DNA of 64,000 nucleotides, from positions 1,178,001-1,242,000 of the forward strand of contig NZ_JALKFS010000005.1 of the NCBI RefSeq assembly GCF_023051145.1, in the 5' to 3' direction. Positions 50,681 through 59,331 of the stretch are shown piece after piece. Each line of letters starts with the position of its first letter. Positions within the stretch are counted from its first letter, which is position 1. A program made the translations under genes and the position numbers. The stretch comes from Williamsia sp. DF01-3. GTDB lineage: Bacteria; Actinomycetota; Actinomycetes; Mycobacteriales; Mycobacteriaceae. The notes beneath the pieces were generated by a model. It saw nothing but the letters and a program-made list of their open reading frames with translations, was not told the origin of the DNA and searched no databases.

Positions 50681-51163
50681 CTATCGAAGTTCCGCACGTT
50701 CCGGCGTTCGCACACTCAGACAGCCGGTCGCGGAACTCTCCCACGCGGTGTGCGTGGGAATCCGCAGCCGTCGCTGCAACCGGCTGAACGAGGGACGCCC
50801 GGCCACATCGAGTACGACGATCTCGCCATCGAGAATTGCCTGCCGGCCGCCCAATGCCGCTGGCACACCAGCAACGATCTCGGGGAAGTGGGAGGAAAAG
50901 TTGTTGCGGTGCCTACTCCACACATACGTTCTCGCAGAATCGGTTTCGACGAGCGCCCGAGCCCCGTCCCACTTGAATTCAAACGCCCATCCCTCCCCAG
51001 ATGGGGCTTCGCCCAGGGTGGCGAGCATTGGATCCGGAACAGGCGGCACCCGTTCAGGATGCCCCGCAGGCAGGGACGGCACACGTACAGCGGCCCGGCC
51101 ACGATCCCGCCGGCGGGGAAGGGCAACGACACGTACAGGTGCTGGCGCGACACCCGCAAACAC
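50681..51163 (-). pseudogene. ATP-dependent DNA ligase fragment
   Basis: The reading contains the nucleotidyltransferase motif FEFKWDGARALVET (active-site Lys in K-x-D-G) and AILDGEIVVLD, typical of ATP-dependent DNA ligases such as LigC/LigD. The domain stops after about 110 residues (LRIPTHTAWESSA...) and the rest of the ligase (OB-fold) is missing. No Ku gene is nearby. It is best read as a leftover from an insertion or deletion. Confidence 0.72.
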
Positions 51164-51190
51164 GCCGGGTGCCTTGCCCTCGAATCAGTG

Positions 51191-51222
51191 CTGGGCACGA
51201 CGCCATAGGGGTGTGGATCAGG
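51191..51222 (+). repeat. 32-bp direct repeat, right copy
   Basis: This is the partner of 41953-41984 with a single mismatch (T for A at the centre). Just before it the truncated ligase gene ends on its 5' side; just after it the small HhH-like gene begins. The two copies bracket 9.2 kb. Confidence 0.8.
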
Positions 51223-51315
51223 GGTTGATGATGCCGATCCGGTCGTCGAACGCTCCTACGATGGTGACGGTGTCCCGAACCCGGTGCACCGAGCCGAACA
51301 CAGGAGGTCATTTTC

Positions 51316-51521
51316 ATGGGCGGAATAGCCGACAAGTTCGACAAGGCATACGAAGAAAAGCCGTCAGTGAGCTCGCTGACGCCCCCGTCGAGGCACTTCA
51401 GGGCGTGAGCCCGGGCGACGCCCAGCACCTCAAGGACGCCTTCAACATCAAGACCGTGCGCGATCTGGGCACCAACAAGTACTTCCTCTGGGCCCAGGCA
51501 GTCGCCAAACTCGCCGACTAG
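51316..51521 (+). pseudogene. Small helix-hairpin-helix-like protein, frameshifted
   Basis: The start MGGIADKFDKAYEEK (ATG 51316 after AGGAGG) and the continuation AVSELADAPVEALQGVSPGD...KTVRDLGTNKYFLWAQAVAKLAD are in two frames that join at the AAAA run 51356-51359. One added A gives a 68-residue protein of a family common in actinobacteria (AxxLxGVxxxxAxxLxxAFxIKTVxDLAxNKYFxWAQAI). The fault may be a homopolymer reading error. Confidence 0.75.
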
Positions 51522-51851
51522 CTAGTCCACGACGTCGAAAGCCGCGGCCCTGCAACAGGGTCGCGGTTTTCCGCGTGTCAGAGACCGGAATGGTAAGGCC
51601 GAATCGAGTCGGGGTCAGGTTCCGCAGGCAACGCCGTCACTGTCGCGGTCGAGTTTGCTGCTGTACCCGGGTCTGCTTGTTTTGGACGGCGGTCAGGCAA
51701 CTGGGCACCAGCTGCGCGTTTAGTCGAGGCAGCCCGTCAGTCGGTAGTCCACAGGTTGACCAACACGCGCCCGCGGCGAACCCGCGTGGGCGTGCTGCGG
51801 AACCGATAGGTTCATCCCAAACGAGTACTCGGCGGGAAGGGGAGGAGTCCT

Positions 51852-52577
51852 GTGTCGACCGAGCACAACGGGCAGGACTCGCGCTCAACGCTGGAGCGCG
51901 TGCATGCACGGTGGTTGGGGCCGATCTTTGTACTTGTAGGCGTGATCGCGGCGATCTTCGCCATAACGGCGGGTGTCCGGTCTTGCTCCTCTGCGGAAAC
52001 GAGCCAGTATCCGGCTGATGCCAAACGATCTCGTCAGGGCGTATTTACGAGGATTCGCAAGTTGGTCGTGGCTCGGGACCTGAGCGACCTTTGTATGACC
52101 GCACCCAAGGTGCCCCAGTTGAGTCGTTAAACAGCATTCGCAACAACCCCAAGTGGGGCGATGAGCGCAACTTCACTCTATGTCGGTTGGCAGAAGATCC
52201 AGGCAGCAAGTACGTCAACGCGGTGTCGGCTTCAGATGGCGACGCCGTTGAGGAAATCATGTACTTAGACAATGCATCTGCGCGTCCGACGGCTGGTGTC
52301 GTCAACACTCGCTTGGAGTTCGTTGTCGACGCGACCGCTACCGATGACCCTGGTGTGCAGGTGGCGTTTACCGGTACGCGCCAGAGTCGCGGTACAGAGC
52401 AAACGCGTGTGGGATGGCTGCGGAGTGAACTCGAAAACTCCCTTGCGCTTAGTGCTCGTTCCGGGGTCGGGGACGATGACGACAGGGCAGGAGAACACAA
52501 CATCTGGGGTGAGTGATTTCGTGCTCACCGGAGCGGCGCTCATCCCGCCAGTCCCCGGGGGTGTCAGCGGCGGGTGA
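51852..52577 (+). pseudogene. Broken paralogue of the membrane-anchored gene at 52723-53490
   Basis: The N-terminal part (MSTEHNGQDSRSTLERVHAR, one membrane span) breaks near 52040; the middle is read in another frame (RIYEDSQVGRGSGPERPL, IRNNPKWGDERNFTL), and the end in a third (LRLVLVPGSGTM...). The segments NNPKWGDERNF and LVLVPGS match DNPNYGDERNF and VELVPGS in 52723-53490. Several frameshifts mean it is a decayed copy. Confidence 0.7.
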
Positions 52578-52722
52578 GGTTCCGGGGAGTTCTGACGGAT
52601 GGGGCTATTTTAGATTCCATCTGCTCGCCGTAGGTGGCGAAGTCTGATACCGAGACCGTAGACGTCGTGGTGCCCCCGTTGGGCCGGATCGCCGAGCCTG
52701 TTTCAGCGGCAAGCACTCGCGG

Positions 52723-53490
52723 TTACTCGCTGACTGTCCGCACCCGAGCGCTGACGATTACAGAATTGCGATAGTCTCCCCTGACGTCCCCGTCAGCCGT
52801 CGCGCTCCCCACAGTCGCGCCACTTGTCGCGACCCGATCGGGTAGGGAGACTCCGTCCGGGAAGCGATTGTTGAACTGCTGAGCAGATCCGGGGACAAGT
52901 TCCACTCTGAGTGTTTCGCGTGCTGTGAGTATCGCTGTGTCCCAGATCATCTGCGGGTACGCGGCCGGGGAAGTGATCACACCCTGCAGAGCGATGGCCG
53001 TACCTGCGCACGTGGGGAGCTCGAACCGAACATTGGTGTCGCGGGCGACATTCTCTTCTGTGTCGGCCGCTCCGTTATGGATGTAGGCGCGTAGCAGATA
53101 CTCATTGTCAGGTACTACGTCGAGGGCATCGGTCCACCCGCCCGCGCCGGCGAAACTCGCTTCTTTCACGATCAGGAAGTTGCGTTCGTCACCGTAATTA
53201 GGGTTGTCGCGCTCCACATTGAAGCTGGGCTGAGGAGAGAACTGGGACGGCCCAACTGTCGGTCTATCTGGGCCCCAGCCTGATTTCAGGCTATCTACTT
53301 GCTCAGCGCATGCAGGTCGGTCAGATGAGGTCGAGACCGCCGATCCATTTTCAGAGTCTTGGTTCACCAACCACAGCATGTAGGCGCCCACAAGCGCAAC
53401 CACTAGCGGGATTACAACCGGGATTACGACCCGACTCAGCCACCAGTGCCAGCCCTTCTCCGAAAACTCGTCTTCGACCATCATCACCAC
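52723..53490 (-). CDS. Membrane-anchored extracellular protein, unknown family
   Basis: The 255-residue product has an acidic N-terminus, one membrane anchor (about residues 18-42: VVIPVVIPLVVALVGAYMLWLV), and a large outer domain with the DNPNYGDERNFLIVKEASF motif. It ends with strand-rich SVIVSARVRTVSE. A convergent broken paralogue lies at 51852-52577, which suggests an inverted duplication. The start among the clustered MVMMVED codons is uncertain. Confidence 0.6.
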   Translation of the reverse strand: MVMMVEDEFSEKGWHWWLSRVVIPVVIPLVVALVGAYMLWLVNQDSENGSAVSTSSDRPACAEQVDSLKSGWGPDRPTVGPSQFSPQPSFNVERDNPNYGDERNFLIVKEASFAGAGGWTDALDVVPDNEYLLRAYIHNGAADTEENVARDTNVRFELPTCAGTAIALQGVITSPAAYPQMIWDTAILTARETLRVELVPGSAQQFNNRFPDGVSLPDRVATSGATVGSATADGDVRGDYRNSVIVSARVRTVSE

Positions 53491-53689
53491 TACATCGAAC
53501 CTGACTCGCCTACGAAACGCAGGAAATTCAGACGCGGCGCGGATCTTACTGACTCAATGCTGGACGCCACAGTCGTCATCATCGCCACCATCCCGCAACG
53601 GTCCCAAGACAAATTCGGCTGTGGACCCTTCTTATCTGTGGACGAGAGCGGCGAGATGGTGGCCAGCAGTAGGGGTCGTCATGGCGGCA

Positions 53690-55078
53690 GGGAGTGTTTC
53701 TTAATCGGTGTTTCGGCCCGACACGCTGGGTGAAAGCTCGGCGAGAAGGGTGCCGTGATGACGACACTGGATGATGTGACGAAGAAGAAATCGACACCAC
53801 CGTCGGCCGAGGAGGCGGCGGCAGCGGAGCTCGTGCGCTTGGCGAAAGAGCAGGGCCTGTCGCTGACAGGCCCGGACGGGCTGCTCAAGCAGTTCACCAA
53901 AACAGTCCTGGAAACGGCGTTGAACGAAGAGATGACTGAGCATCTCGGGCACGACAAAAACCAAGCCAACCCGGATCGGGCATCAACGAATATCCGCAAC
54001 GGCACTCGACCGAAAACAGTGCTGACCGAGTCCACCGGGCAGGTCCCGATCGAAGTCCCCCGAGACCGCGAAGGGACGTTCGAACCGCAGATCGTCAAGA
54101 AGCGGCAGCGTCGGCTCAACGGCGTTGATGAGATCGTTTTATCGTTGTACGCCAAAGGGTTAACGACTGGGGAGATCAGCGCGCACTTCGCTGAAATCTA
54201 CGGTGCATCGGTCTCGAAGGAGACGATTTCTCGGATCACCGACAAGGTGATCGAGGAGATGCAGGATTGGTCTGCACGTCCGCTCGATGAGGTGTACGCC
54301 GCGATCTTCATCGATGCCATCGTGGTCAAGATCCGCGACGGCCAGGTCGCGAACAGGCCGATCTACGCGGCCATCGGGGTGAGCCTGGACGGGCGCCGCG
54401 ACGTGCTTGGTTTGTGGGCCGGCACGGGCGGCGAGGGCGCCAAGTTCTGGATGAGCGTGCTCACTGGCATCCGTAACCGTGGCACCAAAGACGTTTTCTT
54501 TCTCGTCTGCGACGGTCTCAAGGGCCTGCCGGAGGTTGTCGAGCATGTGTGGCCGGCCACCACGGTCCAGACCTGTGTGGTGCACCTGATCCGCAACACC
54601 TTTCGGCTCTCGGCACGTCAGCACTGGGACGCACTCAAGCGGGAACTGAAGCCGATCTACACCGCGCCGAGTGAGGCAGCGGCGCGGGCTGCTTTCGACG
54701 ACCTTGCCGAGAACTGGGGCAAGCGGTATCCGGCGATCATCCGGCTATGGGACAACGCGTGGGAGGAGTTCATCCCGTTCCTTGACTATGACACGGAGAT
54801 ACGTCGAGTCATATGCTCTACCAATGCTATTGAGTCGCTGAATGCGCGCTACCGGAGGGCGGTCAAAGCTCGCGGCCATTTCCCGAGCGAGCAAGCCGCG
54901 CTCAAGTGTTTGTACCTGGTGACCCGTTCGCTGGACCCGACCGGCAAAGGTCAGGCACGATGGATCACACGGTGGAAGCCCGCACTCAACGCCTTCGCGA
55001 TCACCTTCGCGGACCGTTGGCCTGGATCAGAAACCTACTGATGAAAAACGGCCGAAACACCGTTAACGAGATAGTCCC
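53690..55078 (+). mobile_element. IS256-family insertion sequence with 8-bp target duplication
   Basis: The terminal inverted repeats are GGGAGTGTTTCTTAATCGG-type on the left (53690-53718) and the matching right end 55050-55078, with GGTGTTTCGGCC conserved in both. The same 8 bases, TGGCGGCA, flank the element on both sides (53682-53689 and 55079-55086), a perfect target duplication of the IS256 length. It carries one transposase gene. The element appears complete, and the perfect duplication suggests recent insertion. Confidence 0.93.
53758..55041 (+). CDS. IS256-family transposase
   Basis: The 427-residue DDE transposase (Mutator-type) starts at ATG 53758, with GTG 53755 just before it. 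The N-terminal region has the conserved LLKQFTKTVLETALNEEMTEHLG segment. The catalytic core includes VYAAIFIDAIVVKIRDG (first Asp), DVFFLVCDGLKGLPEV (second Asp) and AIESLNARYRRAVKARGHFPSE (Glu segment). The C-terminal end has ITRWKPALNAFAITF. It is uninterrupted, so the element may be active. Confidence 0.93.
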   Translation: MTTLDDVTKKKSTPPSAEEAAAAELVRLAKEQGLSLTGPDGLLKQFTKTVLETALNEEMTEHLGHDKNQANPDRASTNIRNGTRPKTVLTESTGQVPIEVPRDREGTFEPQIVKKRQRRLNGVDEIVLSLYAKGLTTGEISAHFAEIYGASVSKETISRITDKVIEEMQDWSARPLDEVYAAIFIDAIVVKIRDGQVANRPIYAAIGVSLDGRRDVLGLWAGTGGEGAKFWMSVLTGIRNRGTKDVFFLVCDGLKGLPEVVEHVWPATTVQTCVVHLIRNTFRLSARQHWDALKRELKPIYTAPSEAAARAAFDDLAENWGKRYPAIIRLWDNAWEEFIPFLDYDTEIRRVICSTNAIESLNARYRRAVKARGHFPSEQAALKCLYLVTRSLDPTGKGQARWITRWKPALNAFAITFADRWPGSETY

Positions 55079-55189
55079 TGGCGGCAGAATCGCACACCTA
55101 TTTTTGTGGAAGCTGTGTCTGAGACGCCCGGTACTTTCGACAGTGTCGTGGTGACGCATCCGAGTGTCGGCCCAACGAGGGGAGCTGTT

Positions 55190-56038
55190 GTGGTCTCGTT
55201 TGAAGCGTTCCGTGTTTTGTGGTGGCTGGCCGTTGGGCCAGATTCGCCCCGACCACCGGAAGAGCTGTGCCCAGAACCAAATCAGCGGGCTGTTTATGAC
55301 GAGCTGGCTCACGCCGGCCTCGTGCAAGACACCCTCACCGAGGGTGGCATCAACTTCAACTTCGTCCTGTCTGAGCGCGGGCAGGTTGAAGCTCGGAACG
55401 TTGCCGCGTTCTACAGGGTCGAACTCGCGCAACGTCGAGTTCTTGAGTGGTTGCGGACCAGCTCGGATCTCGATGGCCTGCTGGGCTCGGATTTGGCCGC
55501 TGACTACTCGGGCAGGCTGACTGAAGAGGAAATCAACGAGGCCGCGGAAGAACTCGAAGATCTACGCCTAGTGAAAGGCCGGAAACTGGCGGACGGGACC
55601 TTCTTTTTCGTCGAGACAACACCGGCCGGGAAGAGAGCGCTGCGAGGGCCTTCTCCCATCTCGGGGCGCCCACCTGGACCGATGAGTGTGACGACGACCA
55701 GCGTCGCTGCCAACAATTACGGGAACCAAACCATCGGGAACCAGAACATCGGGGGAGCGGGCGCCGTGATGTCGGCGGAGGTCACTCAGAACCAGGGCAT
55801 TTCGCTGACCGAAGCCGTGGCTGTACTTGAGCAGCTGCGCTCGGCAATCCTTGCTGCCCCCGGTGTAGACCCCGCAGGCAGAGATGAAGTAGTCGCCGAG
55901 GTCGACGGAATGATCCGGAAGGCCAGCAAGTACGGGTTGAGCTGGCTGAAGAAGGCGGCAGTCGCTTTCTCTGATGAGGTAGCAGCAGTGTGCGGGCCGG
56001 CTATGGCCGATCAGTTCTTGCCCCAGATCACGGGTTGA
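55190..56038 (+). CDS. Hypothetical protein with winged-helix-like part
   Basis: The 282-residue soluble protein has an N-terminal half with short helical units (VYDELAHAGLVQDTL; LEDLRLVKGRKLADGTFFF) resembling two winged-helix modules. A Gly/Asn-rich linker (NNYGNQTIGNQNIGG) precedes a helical C-terminus. GAGGGGAG at 55177-55184 points to GTG 55190; GTG 55106 is also in frame. The IS256 target site lies about 100 bases upstream and may have removed its promoter. No named family is recognised. Confidence 0.55.
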   Translation: MVSFEAFRVLWWLAVGPDSPRPPEELCPEPNQRAVYDELAHAGLVQDTLTEGGINFNFVLSERGQVEARNVAAFYRVELAQRRVLEWLRTSSDLDGLLGSDLAADYSGRLTEEEINEAAEELEDLRLVKGRKLADGTFFFVETTPAGKRALRGPSPISGRPPGPMSVTTTSVAANNYGNQTIGNQNIGGAGAVMSAEVTQNQGISLTEAVAVLEQLRSAILAAPGVDPAGRDEVVAEVDGMIRKASKYGLSWLKKAAVAFSDEVAAVCGPAMADQFLPQITG

Positions 56039-56171
56039 GGGCAACCCACAGCGCTATGGGCGAGGACCAGCCGATGAGGTGGTTCAACCGTCACCTTGCC
56101 CGAAGAAGTAGCGCGCCGAAGGCGGGCGCGGCGCGGGACCACTGTCCTTCCGAATAGACGACAGCTTCACA

Positions 56172-57170
56172 TCACGGAGTGGTCAGCCTTTTTGCTTTGG
56201 GATTGTTCTTAGTCGGTTTGCGGCGCAACTTCTTTCGGCTTCCCGATTCGACTATTGGCTCTGGTCCTGCGGTTCGCGCCCGTGGGGTGAGTTCGTAGAC
56301 CTTGCGGCGGCGGCGGGTGTCGAAGGTGTTCGAGTAGCCGCTTTTCGCGAGGCTTTGCGACTCGACTCGGAGTAGACCGAGATCGATCAACTCCTGGGTG
56401 CCTGCGGCCCTCGTTTTGTGTGAGATGTTGTATCGCTTGGGAAACTCGGCGGTGCTGAACCAGACCTTTTCGCCCTCGCCTGCCTGTTCGGCCAACAGGA
56501 TCAGCAGCATGACGAGTCCCGGTCCTTTGAGGTTCTGAATGTAACCGCGTGTCCACAGGCGTTTGGGTACTTTGAAGTACATGTCTTCAGCAAGAACGCT
56601 TTTCGGTTCTCCATTCTGCTTCGCCAACGTGTAAGCAGTTGAGGGCAGGCGATAGTCACGGCCGGTGCCGGCTTCGTCCAGGAGCCAGACAATGTTGGGG
56701 TACCCGGGATTTTCTTCGATCGCGATGAGGTTCGCCGCCTCGAGAGTCTTCATCGCACTTTTGATCCGTCGAGTGCCCTTGCCCTCGGGGTCGTCGAGGT
56801 TCAGCAGGGTCGCCCACGCTCGGGCTGGCTTGTCTGTCGAGAACGGGGGAGCTGAACACCGCCAGATGAGAGCCAAGTAGAGCTTGAGCGCTACTACTCC
56901 GCTCCGACCCCCGCTGTACACGCCCGCCATCGGCGCAACCGGATCGGCGTCTGCGGCCATAGGGCGAACAAATGACTTCCTGACCGGAGGGTCGACTCGT
57001 CGGCCGGCTGATCCAGCCATTTCGCGGACTGCAGAGCGAGCCGGTCGGGGGAGGGCAGGAGCGCGGCGGACAGGAAAGACAATCTTGAGGAATCGCTCGT
57101 CGCTCCCTTCCCCCGAGCCGGGTAGGAGCAGGGCGGACGATTTTCCCTCTACGCTCTCAGCGGTACTCAT
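56172..57170 (-). CDS. Winged-helix-like hypothetical protein, possible replication/regulation factor
   Basis: The 332-residue product has a basic N-terminal tail and two helical modules (VVALKLYLALIWRCSAPPF; FSTAEFPKRYNISHKTRAAGTQELIDLGLL) followed by a basic C-terminal tail (RKKLRRKPTKNNPKAK). The layout resembles phage/plasmid replication or transcription factors with winged-helix domains, but no direct match is known to me. A strong consensus promoter with inverted repeats lies about 105 bases upstream, suggesting strong, probably autoregulated expression. AGAGGGCGAT precedes the ATG at 57170. Confidence 0.5.
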   Translation of the reverse strand: MSTAESVEGKSSALLLPGSGEGSDERFLKIVFPVRRAPALPRPARSAVREMAGSAGRRVDPPVRKSFVRPMAADADPVAPMAGVYSGGRSGVVALKLYLALIWRCSAPPFSTDKPARAWATLLNLDDPEGKGTRRIKSAMKTLEAANLIAIEENPGYPNIVWLLDEAGTGRDYRLPSTAYTLAKQNGEPKSVLAEDMYFKVPKRLWTRGYIQNLKGPGLVMLLILLAEQAGEGEKVWFSTAEFPKRYNISHKTRAAGTQELIDLGLLRVESQSLAKSGYSNTFDTRRRRKVYELTPRARTAGPEPIVESGSRKKLRRKPTKNNPKAKRLTTP

Positions 57171-57246
57171 ATCGCCCTCTCTTACTTCGCTCCAACAGCG
57201 ACCCCGTGCCTGCACCACGAGCGTACCGCTTCCTCACCCAACAGCA

Positions 57247-57309
57247 TATCTGTTTAATTACCACAAACGTATGGCGCGACATTATAGAAACAGATAGTAT
57301 CGATGTCAA
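57247..57309 (-). promoter_or_regulatory. Perfect sigma-70 consensus promoter with flanking inverted repeat
   Basis: On the minus strand TTGACA (57304-57309) is followed after exactly 17 bases by TATAAT (57281-57286), a perfect consensus rarely seen in high-GC actinobacteria. TATCTGTTT (57247-57255) and AAACAGATA (57288-57296) form a perfect 9-bp inverted repeat that brackets the -10 box, so a regulator is likely to block transcription. It drives the gene at 56172-57170. Confidence 0.8.
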
Positions 57310-57654
57310 GAGAGAAGGGTTGCATGTGTTGGAACGCACTGCTACGATTCTTGTAGTCGCCAGGGAAGAACGGTCGATCGGGAAGGTCACTCCGAAGCCA
57401 TCGGAGCGGACAGTGGCCCGGTTTACTTGACTTCGTCTCGCCTGTGCGGCGTGGGAGCGGTAGCTGAGGACAGAGCAAGCGGAATCCGAAGCGCAGGTTG
57501 CCGGTCGTGTCTGTGTCGACATCGCCGGGGCCTGAATCCGTGAACAGCAAGAGGGCGTCCACTTATGGGAGTGGGCGCCCTTCTTGCTGCTGCCCGCTGA
57601 AACCCGAGTCCCTGAACCGATTGCACGTAACCATAGACGGGAAACAACAGCACA

Positions 57655-58077
57655 ATGACAACCCCCGAGCAACGGTGGAGTCTCCGCAATCGCGATCGAG
57701 TTGCCGAGCCACGCGACACGACGCTTTGGCTTGAATACGAAGTGGCCGGAACTTACAACATGGGAGCGGACTGGTCCGACGAGACCGCTGACGAATTGCT
57801 GCGCGAGTACCTCCGGACCTACTCACCCAGCGACCGTGAGATCCAGCTGCCGGCCGGTTACGTCCACATAACGTGGTCTGTACAGGGTGACCAGGCAGGG
57901 CCCGAGTTGGCGCCGTTCCAACGCAGCCACTACCCGGATAGGCCCGACCGGGAAAACTTCCTAACCTTCTTTGAATGGCCAAGGAACGTGCACACAGACG
58001 AGCGCCTCGACTTCAACACTCTCCCGGTCCGTCGCCTGCAGTGGAACGAAACCCACCATGACCCAGGGGGTTCGTAA
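57655..58077 (+). CDS. Small hypothetical protein
   Basis: The 140-residue acidic soluble protein (MTTPEQRWSLRNRD start) has a beta-rich C-terminal half rich in aromatic residues (ENFLTFFEWPRNVHTDERLDF). No family is recognised. The upstream 57560-57640 contains a stem-forming GC-rich segment. It precedes a diverged dif-like element (58351). Confidence 0.5.
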   Translation: MTTPEQRWSLRNRDRVAEPRDTTLWLEYEVAGTYNMGADWSDETADELLREYLRTYSPSDREIQLPAGYVHITWSVQGDQAGPELAPFQRSHYPDRPDRENFLTFFEWPRNVHTDERLDFNTLPVRRLQWNETHHDPGGS

Positions 58078-58350
58078 GCGAAGCAACTGGGTGGCACCCC
58101 GCGCCGATGCAACCATGCCTCCATCTGGCCGGCCTGATCGCGGCCTACGACCATGAGGACCGCTTTACCCCGCTCGGCGAATAGAGGACCCCGCTGCAAC
58201 TATCCGCCAGCAACCGCGACCCGGTCCACATCTACTCCATAGTCGATCCGCGCGGGATCTCCCACCGGCGGCAACGACCTCGAACGAGACGACCACCCGT
58301 CGAACTGCTCTGCGGAACGGTTGGTCAAACCCCGGACATGTTTGGGTATT
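58078..58350. other. Gene-free stretch
   Basis: About 270 bases without a supported gene. A short open stretch (HLAGLIAAYDHEDRFTPL, about 58111-58185) could be the tail of a lost gene. Confidence 0.35.
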
Positions 58351-58410
58351 CGTTACTGGAAGCGAAAGGCATTGCAGTGCAATGAGAACTTGCAACGAGA
58401 CGTGTTCAGT
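58351..58410 (+). repeat. Dif-like element L (diverged copy)
   Basis: CGTTACTGGAAGCGAAA corresponds to the CGTCACTGGTGACGAAA of good copies, ATTGCAGTGCAAT (58371-58383) is a perfect palindrome at the expected place, and AACTTGCAA-CGAGAC-GTGTTCAG lies where the core should be. It is degraded in the core but has the right layout and spacing. It lies between the genes at 57655 and 58520. Confidence 0.55.
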
Positions 58411-58519
58411 GGGACGAATTGCCGGGCGCATGTTCGGGTGCCACTGATTGAGCGGTCGGGCCCGTTCGTTTTGGTGTGGCTCGTGGTGAGGTCCGCAGTG
58501 TTGCCGGTACCGTCGCTGT

Positions 58520-59197
58520 ATGGCCTACACCGCCGAGCAGTTGCGTGGCCTCGTCGACGCCTGCGAACAGTTCCGCGGCTCCCGGGCGCCGTCGGGCTAC
58601 CGCGAAGGCTTGGCCCTCTGTGTGATCGACTCGATCCAATCGACAGGGGTTAGGTATTCCAGTGTCGAGAAGGTCGTCACCCGCTATCGTGCGTACCGCC
58701 GCGAGCAGGGTGGTGACCCGAACCTCGACGGTGTCCTTGAGTTGCTGGCCACCTTCGATGAGCTAGATGGCCCGGAGGGGTGGGCATGCAAGATCGGCAA
58801 CAACAATCGCACCTCAAGCCGCAGTGGGGTTCTCAAGTCCCAGGTGATCGGTGATGCAGCCAGCGTGCTCGACGAAGCGGGGATCCGTACCACCGCCGAC
58901 CTTCGGGCGGCGGCCGAGGACGAGGCGCAGCTCGCAATTATCGAGGCGGCTTGGCGCGCGATGGCCGGTCAAAAAAGCGGGATCACCTGGCACTACATGC
59001 AGATGCTGGCCGGGATCCCGGGCGTGAAGCCAGATCGGATGATCTGCCGATTCATCGCCGACTCATTGGGACTCACTCGCCGCGGCGTCACGCCGCCGTT
59101 CGCGCTGAAGATCCTGACGGCCGCAGCGAAGGAGATGGGCATGTCGCCTACCGATCTGGACCACGCTGTGTGGCAATTTCAGCGAAGCCGTAAGTAG
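58520..59197 (+). CDS. HhH-like hypothetical protein
   Basis: The 225-residue all-helical protein has the segment AGIPGVKPDRMICRFIADSLG near residue 165-185, similar to the helix-hairpin-helix of HhH-GPD DNA glycosylases, but no catalytic Lys/Asp pair is clear. The N-terminal part (AYTAEQLRGLVDACEQF) is helical. A DNA-binding role is plausible. The ATG at 58520 is the first in the frame. It precedes element C. Confidence 0.6.
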   Translation: MAYTAEQLRGLVDACEQFRGSRAPSGYREGLALCVIDSIQSTGVRYSSVEKVVTRYRAYRREQGGDPNLDGVLELLATFDELDGPEGWACKIGNNNRTSSRSGVLKSQVIGDAASVLDEAGIRTTADLRAAAEDEAQLAIIEAAWRAMAGQKSGITWHYMQMLAGIPGVKPDRMICRFIADSLGLTRRGVTPPFALKILTAAAKEMGMSPTDLDHAVWQFQRSRK

Positions 59198-59248
59198 TGA
59201 CCGCGCCCGGGATCCTGTCGCCTGTCACGCCCGGTATCAGGGTACCGT

Positions 59249-59315
59249 TACGTCACTGGTGACGAAACATATTGCTGCGCAATCGGTTACGCCGATAATA
59301 TAGATTACGTCGGCA
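59249..59315 (+). repeat. Dif-like element C
   Basis: CGTCACTGGTGACG is at 59251-59264, a diverged ATTGCTGCGCAAT palindrome follows (59271-59283), and the core 59288-59315 has left arm TACGCCGATAA, spacer TATAGA and right arm TTACGTCGGCA. No right-hand palindrome. Two minus-strand genes follow. Confidence 0.8.
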
Positions 59316-59331
59316 GGGACTAAAGAGTCGG

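Noticed and set aside
57281-57313. A dif-like core at GATAGTATCGATGTCAAG
   Set aside because: The distance between GATAG and ATGTCAAG is five bases instead of eight, and the segment is explained by the consensus promoter.
57206-57430. A 74-residue plus-strand gene ending in RFT-stop at a GTTTACTTGA sequence
   Set aside because: It overlaps the promoter and leader of the minus-strand gene, has no ribosome site or family; the GTTTACTTGAC is only one half of the element palindrome.
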